Below the pieces are notes generated by a model. It was not told the DNA's origin, searched no databases, and saw only the letters and a program-made list of their open reading frames with translations. A stretch of 15,870 bases of DNA from CAYLLN01 sp033762315 (GTDB lineage: Bacteria; Planctomycetota; Planctomycetia; Pirellulales; Pirellulaceae). A program made the position numbers and the translations under genes. The DNA lies in the NCBI GenBank assembly GCA_033762315.1, contig JANRLS010000231.1:1-15870 (forward strand), written 5' to 3'. Below, piece after piece: positions 1 through 5,739 of the stretch. Position 1 is the stretch's first letter. The number at the start of each line of letters is the position of its first letter.

Positions 1-35
1 GGGTGCCATGCCCACGGAACGTGGGCGTGGCACCC
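1..35. repeat. REP-like palindrome downstream of the CPBP protease gene
   Basis: Bases 1-15 and 21-35 form an inverted repeat with 14 of 15 positions paired around a 5-base loop (ggaac). The arms read GGGTGCCATGCCCAC and GTGGGCGTGGCACCC. It lies about 30 bases beyond the stop codon of the minus-strand protease gene, so a transcript would fold it into a strong hairpin. It has no T-tract, so it could be a REP-type element, an mRNA 3' stabiliser or an imperfect terminator. Its left edge coincides with the window edge, so the full element may be longer. Confidence 0.6.
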
Positions 36-63
36 CATCGGAAAACTCTGGTTCCATGGTGTA

Positions 64-1107
64 CTAGCCCGCCGGCGGCTGCAGGTAGGTCTGAATCCAG
101 AGTCCGGCCAGGCTGAGGCTGTTGAGTAGCGTATGCACCACCAGGCTCGGCAGCAGGCGGTGCGTTCGCTGATAAAGGTAGCCGAGGCCGAGGGCAAGCA
201 GCGTGAGCGGAATCCAGTCGGGGCCATGGCTGTAGTGAAGCAGGGCGAACACCAGCGAGCTGATGACGATTGGCAGCCAGGCGGCCGGTCCGCGCGGTGG
301 AGGGAGCGGCGTGCTCGCGGCGGCAGTGGTTGCCGCGGCGCTGTCGGAAGGGGCCTCGCCGACGATCGGCGAAGCGGCGAAGGGATTGGTTAGATCGGCA
401 CTGACGGCGGCAATGACTGGCGGGGCGGGGCCTGGCGCGAGTTCGCGCGGCGGCGGGGCATCGGTCTTGAAGAGCCAACCGAACATTCGCTCGAGAGAAC
501 CTTGCAGCAAGACGCGGAAAATCAATTCTTCAAACAGCGGAGCGACCACCGCTGCCGCGACAAAGAGCACCCCGAAGAAGACCGGATCGGGGGTCGCCTT
601 GAACATTTCGATGAGCGGATGCTGGCTCGGCTTCCAAAAGTGAATGAGCAGCCCCTGCAGCGCATAAACCGGGGGGGCCAGCATCGTGAATGCCGCGATC
701 CCCAGGCCAAGGTCGCCGAGCATGTGTTTCGCCGAGAGGCCGAAATCGCGCAGCGTCGCCCCGGTGCGCAGGGCAATCAGCGGCAGGGCGACCGCCAGAA
801 TGCCGAGCGACAGGGAGGCTTGCGCGGCGACGAGCGTCTGCCGCTCGGCGAGCGATAAGTTATCGTCTCCCCCTCCCGCCGGGAGCCAGCCGAAGCGGCG
901 GAGAGAATCGACCGTCAGGAGCATGGAGCCCAGATAGATGACGATGGTGACGAGCAGGTCGAGGGCGTTCCAGGGGACCGGCCGCCGCTCGCTCCAGGCG
1001 ATTAGCGGCCGCTGAGTGGCCAGCTTGATGCTCGCCTGGGCCCATCCCGCGGCACAGCCGGCCAAGACTAACATTCCGAGCAGGCTGATCGCGACCTCCA
1101 CGGTCAT
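64..1107 (-). CDS. CPBP family intramembrane metalloprotease (CAAX protease-like)
   Basis: Predicted 347-residue multi-pass membrane protein. The start at 1107 is chosen because it overlaps the pgsA stop in an ATGA, and the hydrophobic N-terminus begins there; an upstream in-frame extension is Arg-rich and lies inside pgsA. Hydrophobic segments occur at about residues 4-24, 48-66, 92-112, 132-152, 177-192, 277-291 and 299-311. CPBP motifs are visible: EELIFR (E193, E194, R198) in motif 1, H291 in FALLHYSHG, and H325 with N329 in VVHTLLN, the expected zinc-site residues. Family members cleave within membranes or act in bacteriocin immunity and protein processing; the substrate here is unknown. 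An unusual Pro/Ala-rich insert, residues about 213-275, separates motif 1 from the second histidine motif. It is the last gene of the overlapping antitoxin-toxin-pgsA set. Confidence 0.85.
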   Translation of the reverse strand: MTVEVAISLLGMLVLAGCAAGWAQASIKLATQRPLIAWSERRPVPWNALDLLVTIVIYLGSMLLTVDSLRRFGWLPAGGGDDNLSLAERQTLVAAQASLSLGILAVALPLIALRTGATLRDFGLSAKHMLGDLGLGIAAFTMLAPPVYALQGLLIHFWKPSQHPLIEMFKATPDPVFFGVLFVAAAVVAPLFEELIFRVLLQGSLERMFGWLFKTDAPPPRELAPGPAPPVIAAVSADLTNPFAASPIVGEAPSDSAAATTAAASTPLPPPRGPAAWLPIVISSLVFALLHYSHGPDWIPLTLLALGLGYLYQRTHRLLPSLVVHTLLNSLSLAGLWIQTYLQPPAG

Positions 1108-1718
1108 TTCCCCCGCGACAAAATGCGGGCCGCGGCGACGACATACTCCAGGCCGGAATAGATGGTGGAAAGGACCGCCAGCCAGACGCTGCCGAGCAGC
1201 GTCAGATGCAGCCACGGCGGCAGTGGGCTTTGATCGCCGTAAAGCTGAAAGTGCCGCAGCGCGACGAGACTGGCGACCGCCGCCACGCACTGAAAGACCA
1301 TCTTGAGCTTGCCGGCGAACTGAGCCGAGAAATCACCCCCTTGTTGCTCGATGAAGCTGCGAATGACGGTGACCAGCATTTCGCGCCCCATGACGACGAC
1401 CGCCATCCAGGCCGCAATGCCGCTTTTTGGTTCGGCCGCGAGAAAGATGAACGTGCCGCAGATGATGATCTTATCGACGAACGGATCGAAGACGCGGCCG
1501 AGCTTGGTTACCTGGCCATATTTGCGGGCCCACCAGCCGTCGATCCAATCGGTTGAAGCGGCGAGGACAAATACAACTGTCGCCGCCAGATATTGTTGCA
1601 GCGGGATCAGCACAAAGACCCCGATCGACAGCACGAAGCGGGCCAGCGTGAGCAGGTTGGGGACGTTGACGATAGTGTTGGAGGCCGGTGCAGCGACACC
1701 CTTCGATTTATTAGCCAT
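1104..1718 (-). CDS. pgsA: CDP-alcohol phosphatidyltransferase, probable CDP-diacylglycerol--glycerol-3-phosphate 3-phosphatidyltransferase
   Basis: A 204-residue integral membrane enzyme. It probably transfers the phosphatidyl group from CDP-diacylglycerol to glycerol-3-phosphate, the committed step to phosphatidylglycerol and cardiolipin. The CDP-alcohol phosphotransferase signature D-x2-D-G-x2-A-R-x8-G-x3-D-x3-D is complete: D57, D60, G61, A64, R65, G74, D78 and D82. The N-terminal NVPNLLTLARF stretch is typical of PgsA, and several hydrophobic helices follow. Length fits the family (about 180-210). The start codon shares one base with the toxin stop (TGATG), and the 3' end overlaps the protease gene by 4 bp (ATGA), so translation is probably coupled on both sides. 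Another CDP-alcohol transferase specificity cannot be fully excluded, but the N-terminus and length favour PgsA. Confidence 0.9.
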   Translation of the reverse strand: MANKSKGVAAPASNTIVNVPNLLTLARFVLSIGVFVLIPLQQYLAATVVFVLAASTDWIDGWWARKYGQVTKLGRVFDPFVDKIIICGTFIFLAAEPKSGIAAWMAVVVMGREMLVTVIRSFIEQQGGDFSAQFAGKLKMVFQCVAAVASLVALRHFQLYGDQSPLPPWLHLTLLGSVWLAVLSTIYSGLEYVVAAARILSRGK

Positions 1719-1972
1719 CAGGAAATCCGGAAATACGAATGGATTCGGACCATACGGTCGTTTGGGCTAACCGAGTACGTTGCCACCAGCGGACCTGCGG
1801 TAACCACTCGCCAACCGCCGGGATGTAACCGACCTTGAGTTTCGGGATTGTGTCGGAGGGAGTCTTCGATCAGGTTCGAAGCTTCGGTGATCGCGTTCCG
1901 ATCGGGGCCAGCCATCCATAATCGGGCGAGTTGCTCGTCCGCCAGCGTGGACGTGACGACCGAGTACTTCAT
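1718..1972 (-). CDS. RelE/ParE-superfamily toxin-like protein
   Basis: An 84-residue protein with the layout of a RelE/ParE toxin: a first strand (YSVVTSTLADEQ), two helices rich in charged residues (about 12-40), then strands GGWRVVTAGPLVATYSV and DRMVRIHSYFRIS. Such toxins are ribosome-dependent mRNA interferases (RelE type) or gyrase inhibitors (ParE type). Which one applies cannot be read from this sequence, because catalytic residues are poorly conserved in the superfamily. The start overlaps the upstream gene stop by 4 bp (ATGA), the classic antitoxin-first arrangement. The stop shares one base with the pgsA start, an unusual setting for a toxin. It could also be a domesticated, non-toxic member. 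Confidence 0.72.
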   Translation of the reverse strand: MKYSVVTSTLADEQLARLWMAGPDRNAITEASNLIEDSLRHNPETQGRLHPGGWRVVTAGPLVATYSVSPNDRMVRIHSYFRIS

Positions 1973-2226
1973 TTCCCGTACTTCCGCTGCAGATCCGCAA
2001 TAATCTGGCTAGGCGAACGCCCGACACCAGAATTAAGCGACGCCTCGAGGAATTCGGGTGTCATCTGCTTCGCCACCCATTCGAATTGCTCGTCGGTAAG
2101 CTCTGGGAGCGGAGTTTGGACTGGCGTGTAGAAGCCGAGAACCCGTCCCGTTTCGTCGCAAACCTGTGTTTCTTCGTTAACGCGAAACAAAGCCACCATG
2201 CCAGCAGGAACGGTGATCGCATTCAT
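1969..2226 (-). CDS. Probable antitoxin of the adjacent RelE/ParE-like toxin
   Basis: An 85-residue protein encoded directly upstream of the toxin-like gene and overlapping it by 4 bp. The N-terminal half (about residues 1-35) looks like a short beta-rich unit with ETGRVLGFYTP. The C-terminal half is acidic then basic and ends in a SPSQIIADLQRKYGK helix, as in planctomycete antitoxins that wrap RelE-type toxins. No recognisable DNA-binding fold is obvious. The start at 2226 is supported by an AGGGGAG ribosome binding site 8 bases upstream (2234-2240); a nearer ATG at 2233 opens a different frame. It begins 41 bp after the rimO stop, so it could be cotranscribed with rimO. The antitoxin role rests mainly on gene order and size. 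Confidence 0.65.
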   Translation of the reverse strand: MNAITVPAGMVALFRVNEETQVCDETGRVLGFYTPVQTPLPELTDEQFEWVAKQMTPEFLEASLNSGVGRSPSQIIADLQRKYGK

Positions 2227-2267
2227 CGGACATCTCCCCTATGCCTGACGGCGGTTGCCTGACGGTA

Positions 2268-3716
2268 TTATACCTCTCCGATTCCCACGAGTCCTGCTTT
2301 AACCGGCTCGGACGGTGTTTGCCGCGTTCGCGGTTTGTCGGCGGCGACCGCGACAAGGTCGTAGTCTTGCACGGCGACGATTTCGCAGGGGACGATGTCT
2401 CCCGCTTGCAGCTTCTGCCGGTCGCCGGTGACAAACACCAAGCCATCGACATCGGGAGCATCGGCGGCGCTGCGCCCGACGAAGACGTTTTTCTCTCCCG
2501 CGACGGGCTGATCGAGGATCACCTCGTAGGTGCGGCCGACTTGCGCCTCGTTCCAGGCAAAGGCGATCTCCTGCTGCACCTCCATCAAACGTTCGCGGCG
2601 GGCTTCTTTCACGTCGTCCGGCAGGTGACCGGGCAGGTTCGCGGCCGGGGTATCGGGCTCCAGGGAATAGGTGAAGACCCCCATTCGCTCGAACTTGTGA
2701 CGCTGGACGAAATCGACGAGCTGCTCGACATCGTCCTCGGTTTCGCCTGGAAAACCGGTGATGAAGGTCGTCCGCAGCGTCAGGTTCGGAATTCGCGCCC
2801 GCAGCCGGCCGAGCAGGTCTTCGGTCTGGGCGCGGGTCACGCGGCGGGCCATCCGGCGGAGCATCGCATCGCTGGCGTGCTGCAAGGGAATGTCGATGTA
2901 CGGCAGAATCTTGCGGCTGGTGGCGATGGTCTCGATCAGCTCGTCGTCGATGTACATCGGATAGAAGTACATCAGACGAATCCAGTCGATGCCCGGCACC
3001 TGATCGAGCTTTTGCAGTAGCTCGGCCAGTCGCGGCTCGCCATACAAATCGAGGCCGTAATAAGTGGTGTCTTGAGCGACGATCACGAGTTCCCGCGCTC
3101 CGTCGGCGGCCAATTGCTCCGCTTCGCGCACGACAGCTTCGATCGGCTTGCTGGCGTGCTTGCCGCGCATCTTGGGAATCGCACAAAACGTGCATAGCCG
3201 GTCGCACCCTTCGCTGATTTTGAGGTACGCAAAATGCTTGGGCGTGATGCGCAGCCGCCCTTCGTCGCTAAGCGCCCGAATCGGCGCGGGGCGAAACACG
3301 GTCCGCTGCTCTTCGAGATGGCCGACCAGGCGATCCGCCACGCGGGTGATCTCCTCGCGGCCGAAGACGCCGACCAAATGGTCGATTCCCGGCCGCTCGA
3401 CGAGCAGGTCTTCCTTCTGCCGTTCCGCCAGGCAGCCGGAGACGATGACGCCTCGCGTGCGGCCTTGTTCCTTGAGGGCCAGCATTTCGTCGATCGAGGC
3501 GAACGACTCCGTCCGCGCCCGCTCGATAAAGCCACACGTGTTAACGACGACGAAATCGGCCCCATCCGGGTTGTTCACGAGCTCGTAGCCGTCGAGCTGC
3601 AACAGTCCCAGCATCCGCTCGCTATCGACCAGGTTTTTGGGGCAGCCCAGACTGACGAAGGCATAGGTCCCCTTCGAATCGGCAGCGGGCTCGGTGCGTT
3701 TCTTCTTCGTTGACAA
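2268..3716 (-). CDS. rimO: Ribosomal protein S12 methylthiotransferase RimO
   Basis: A 482-residue radical-SAM methylthiotransferase that adds a methylthio group to the conserved aspartate of ribosomal protein S12. The N-terminal UPF0004 domain carries three cluster cysteines, C25 (LGCPKN), C61 (NTCGF) and C95 (SGCLAE). The radical-SAM domain has C171-x3-C175-x2-C178 in EGCDRLCTFC, followed by IPKMRGKHASKP, a RimO-type signature that separates it from MiaB. A TRAM-like domain occupies roughly residues 400-465 and is followed by a short tail. The start is TTG at 3716. The next methionine (residue 35) lies beyond the essential C25, and a GAGGT ribosome binding site precedes the TTG by about 6 bases. 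It is divergent from the BMC gene and followed after 41 bp by the antitoxin-toxin-pgsA-protease set. Confidence 0.95.
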   Translation of the reverse strand: MSTKKKRTEPAADSKGTYAFVSLGCPKNLVDSERMLGLLQLDGYELVNNPDGADFVVVNTCGFIERARTESFASIDEMLALKEQGRTRGVIVSGCLAERQKEDLLVERPGIDHLVGVFGREEITRVADRLVGHLEEQRTVFRPAPIRALSDEGRLRITPKHFAYLKISEGCDRLCTFCAIPKMRGKHASKPIEAVVREAEQLAADGARELVIVAQDTTYYGLDLYGEPRLAELLQKLDQVPGIDWIRLMYFYPMYIDDELIETIATSRKILPYIDIPLQHASDAMLRRMARRVTRAQTEDLLGRLRARIPNLTLRTTFITGFPGETEDDVEQLVDFVQRHKFERMGVFTYSLEPDTPAANLPGHLPDDVKEARRERLMEVQQEIAFAWNEAQVGRTYEVILDQPVAGEKNVFVGRSAADAPDVDGLVFVTGDRQKLQAGDIVPCEIVAVQDYDLVAVAADKPRTRQTPSEPVKAGLVGIGEV

Positions 3717-3902
3717 GGCAGACCTCGAGCGCAGATTTAGGTCGCAAACCGTTGATTCTACGGCACTTACGCCCCTTGGGCGAGGGGCAAGCGGGCCGAT
3801 TTTACCGGCTCAAGGCGGGCTACGCGGGCAAAATAGGCAAGCTATATTGGTGCAAGGTCCGGCGTCGGGCCATGTTCGCAAGTCCCCCGTGGCGACCCAA
3901 CC
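3717..3902. promoter_or_regulatory. Divergent rimO / BMC intergenic region with a small hairpin
   Basis: This 186-bp stretch must hold the promoters of both divergent genes. A 6-bp stem (GCCCCT at 3771-3776, AGGGGC at 3783-3788, 6-base loop) sits near its middle. On the minus strand TAGAAT (3755-3760) resembles a -10 box for rimO, but no good -35 is visible. On the plus strand TATATT (3843-3848) could be a -10 box for the BMC gene, again without a convincing -35. No coding sequence was recognised. Promoter calls are weak. Confidence 0.3.
3722..3726 (-). promoter_or_regulatory. Ribosome binding site fixing the TTG start of rimO
   Basis: On the minus strand GAGGT lies just upstream of the TTG codon at 3716. 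It supports this rare start, since no ATG or GTG downstream would keep the first iron-sulfur cysteine. Confidence 0.6.
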
Positions 3903-4535
3903 GTGAGCGAAGCGCTAGGCATCCTCGAAGTCACCGGCCTTGTTCCGGCGATGGTGGCGCTCGACACCATGGACAAAGCGGCGGGCGTGCGGCTGGTGCA
4001 GGTCGAGTCGAACGACTTTTATGGCGTGGTGCTGAAGGTCGCCGGCTCGGTCGATGCGGTGCAAACCGCCGTCGAGGCCGGCAAAGCAATCGCCGAAACG
4101 ATGGGGGGCAAGCCGGTCGGCACCGTGCTGAACCACCCCGACGAACGCGCCCGGGCGGCCTTGATGAGCCCGGTCGAAATCAGCCCGCTGATTCAGCAGG
4201 CCGTCGTCAAAAATCCGAATTACGAAGTGCTAGGCACAGCAAAGGGCAATTCCGTGGCAGACAACATTTCCGCGCTTGGCTTCATCGAAACCCAGGGCTT
4301 CACCGCTGTCTTCGAGGCCATCGACAGCGCCTGCAAGGCCGCCAACGTCGAAGTGATCGGCAAGGAAAAGCTGGGCGGCGGCTACATCACGGTCATCGTC
4401 AAGGGAGACGTGGCCGCCGTCAAAGCCGCCATCGAAGCCGGCACCGCCAAGGTGCAAGGGCTCGGCAAATTGATCGCCGGCCACGTCATTGCCCGGCCCA
4501 GCGCCGCCGTGCTTGCGCTCTTGCCGAAGGCCTAG
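3903..4535 (+). CDS. Tandem-domain (BMC-T) bacterial microcompartment shell protein, PduT-like layout
   Basis: A 210-residue protein with two BMC folds in tandem: domain 1 at about residues 4-78 (ALGILEVTGLVPAMVALDTM) and domain 2 at about 124-202 (ALGFIETQGFTAVFEAID). A linker of about 45 residues joins them. Such proteins form trimers that act as pseudohexameric tiles in polyhedral microcompartment shells. Domain order is not permuted, so the layout is like PduT rather than PduB/EutL. The pore-loop positions differ: ESNDFY (35-40) in domain 1, KLGGG (156-160) in domain 2. The only cysteine is C144, so the PduT-type Fe-S pore cysteine is absent. The start is GTG, placed where homology begins, with no clear ribosome binding site. 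No other shell or enzyme gene of a microcompartment lies in the window, so its partners must be encoded elsewhere. Confidence 0.9.
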   Translation: MSEALGILEVTGLVPAMVALDTMDKAAGVRLVQVESNDFYGVVLKVAGSVDAVQTAVEAGKAIAETMGGKPVGTVLNHPDERARAALMSPVEISPLIQQAVVKNPNYEVLGTAKGNSVADNISALGFIETQGFTAVFEAIDSACKAANVEVIGKEKLGGGYITVIVKGDVAAVKAAIEAGTAKVQGLGKLIAGHVIARPSAAVLALLPKA

Positions 4536-4810
4536 TCGGCGCAGTCTGGAGCTCGGCCAACGATGCTCCGTAAATCCTGCATGACCTCTTCAATGGTAAA
4601 TGTCTTGGCCCGCCCGCTTTGACGTTCCGCCAGTCGCCGCTCGATTTCTGCTTCGAGCTCCTCATCCACAACGATCGGCGCATCGTCATCGTTTTCAGGC
4701 AGGCTCTCCATAAGCAGTCACGCCAGCTCTTCGCGCTCGGCGGGTGCCAGTCCCAGCGCCAACGAAAATACCTGAGTGGACGATGCCTCACCGCTTGAAA
4801 CGCTCGACAT
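4532..4810 (-). pseudogene. Addiction-module antitoxin (RelB-like, TIGR02574 type) with an in-frame stop
   Basis: Reading from ATG at 4810 gives 30 residues ending APAEREELA, then TGA (4718-4720), then LLMESLPENDDD..., continuing in the same frame for 61 residues to TAG at 4532. Across the stop the sequence matches the pattern of putative addiction-module components: a LALPPEERAELA-(x)-LLESL motif, an acidic stretch, and an EIERRLAERQSG-xx-KTF-xx-EEV tail. The stop replaces one residue of the central motif, consistent with a nonsense mutation of a CGA or TGG codon. The start is backed by AAGGAG about 9 bases upstream. An internal ATG (4711) could still yield a 59-residue fragment. No partner toxin gene adjoins it. 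Its end overlaps the stop of the convergent BMC gene by 3 bp. Confidence 0.75.
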
Positions 4811-4820
4811 GGCCGTAGCT

Positions 4821-4863
4821 CCTTCTGCAAAATAACCATTTTGAGGATACCATTTGCAGAAGG
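4821..4863 (-). promoter_or_regulatory. Inverted repeat covering the ribosome binding site of the broken antitoxin gene
   Basis: CCTTCTGCAAA (4821-4831) and TTTGCAGAAGG (4853-4863) are perfect 11-bp inverted arms 21 bases apart. In the minus-strand transcript the second arm contains AGAAGG of the ribosome binding site that serves ATG at 4810, so the hairpin could hide it. As DNA it could equally be the operator of an autoregulating antitoxin. An inner AAAAT/ATTTT pair lies at 4829-4842. Role inferred from position and symmetry only. Confidence 0.5.
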
Positions 4864-4900
4864 ATAAACCAATCGAATCGCTTCACTCATTACGAGCGAC

Positions 4901-5626
4901 TTAGGGAGCATTCGGCTTGACGTTGCTGCCGGGCATCCGCAGGGCCAGCGTGCAATAGTTCGAGACCTGGGGATATTCCTGGTCCCCGTCCTTGCCCGCC
5001 TCCATCACCACCCACTTGGCCCGAATCGAATAGAGCCCAGGCTTGGCACCGGCGATTTTCACGCGCCCATCGGCAGCGGTTTTGTGGTCGGTTTCGTTGC
5101 CGTCGCCGTCGAGCACCACCACGTCGGACCCGGCGACCGGTTTACCTTGGTAGAGCACTTGCAGCTCGATACCGCCGTCGGCCAATTGCGGAACCACGTC
5201 GAGGGCGAGCCCTTCGTCGCGGCCGAATTGCTTGAGGTTGTCGGCGGTCCCGTCGAGATATTTGGCGAAATAGTGCAGCAGCATCGTCTGCTCGCGGCGG
5301 GTGACGACGCCGTATTTGAGGTGGGCCGACAGATTCGAGGTTCCCGCCGGCACCGCGCTGACGAGCGCGCCAAGCTCTCCCGAAACTTGCTTCGTCAGCT
5401 TCAGTTCGCTTGGTTTCTCGGTTCCTTGGCGGGTCCAAACTTTGACGGCCGTGACCTTATCGAGCAGCTTGGCGACATCGGGCTCGGCTAGTTCCGAGAA
5501 CCAGACTTTCGCGGTCGGTTGGCCGGACGAATCCTTTTCGACGGCCACCCACACGAAGTGGGCCAGCGCCGGCGACGCGACAAGGGCCAAGAGGAGCGAA
5601 GCGAAACCGAGGTGACGAAATTGCAT
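4901..5626 (-). CDS. Exported DUF4198-type protein
   Basis: A 241-residue protein with a clear signal peptide (residues 1-22, ending SPALA) and a predicted mature N-terminus starting with His23 (HFVWV). The body resembles the DUF4198 family: a VWFSELAEPD segment (42-50), a YGV and LLHYFAKYL segment (105-124), a GKPVAGSDVVVLDGDG stretch (161-176) like a carboxypeptidase-regulatory fold, and a C-terminal GLYSIRAKWV. Some DUF4198 proteins are periplasmic components linked to nickel or cobalt uptake, where the first mature histidine is thought to bind metal; applying that here is inference. The start at 5626 follows the signal peptide and an AGGAA ribosome binding site; the longer upstream reading frame is spurious. 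It is the last gene of the five-gene minus-strand block, 113 bp after the PQQ-type propeller gene. Confidence 0.8.
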   Translation of the reverse strand: MQFRHLGFASLLLALVASPALAHFVWVAVEKDSSGQPTAKVWFSELAEPDVAKLLDKVTAVKVWTRQGTEKPSELKLTKQVSGELGALVSAVPAGTSNLSAHLKYGVVTRREQTMLLHYFAKYLDGTADNLKQFGRDEGLALDVVPQLADGGIELQVLYQGKPVAGSDVVVLDGDGNETDHKTAADGRVKIAGAKPGLYSIRAKWVVMEAGKDGDQEYPQVSNYCTLALRMPGSNVKPNAP

Positions 5627-5654
5627 GGCAGGGTTCCTGAACGAAAGGTAGTAA

Positions 5655-5730
5655 AACACAAGCCCGACGCGCGAGCGATGGATGCTCGCTGCACAGTTGC
5701 CTCCCCTCGCTTGCGCGTCGGGCTTGTGTT
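5655..5730. repeat. Long inverted repeat (REP-like) between the propeller and DUF4198 genes
   Basis: Arms of 24 bases at 5655-5678 and 5707-5730 pair at 23 positions; the left begins AACACAAGCCCGACGCGCGA. A second nested pair (GCGAGC at 5671-5676, GCTCGC at 5684-5689) offers an alternative fold. It fills most of the 113-bp gap between the propeller stop and the DUF4198 start. A hairpin here could separate expression of the two genes or stabilise the upstream mRNA. The word ACAAGCCCGACGCGC recurs between genes in many planctomycete genomes, as far as I recall. Confidence 0.7.
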
Positions 5731-5739
5731 GGAAATCAC

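Noticed and set aside
2241..3020. Open frame of 259 codons on the plus strand within rimO
   Set aside because: Fully antisense to a well-conserved gene; no recognisable protein features.
4718..4720. TGA in the antitoxin frame read as selenocysteine
   Set aside because: No selenocysteine-insertion hairpin was seen just downstream, and the family has no selenoproteins or cysteine at this position.
4486..4911. 141-codon minus-strand frame covering the antitoxin region
   Set aside because: It is a shifted frame of the broken antitoxin gene; the family-like sequence and ribosome binding site belong to the other frame.
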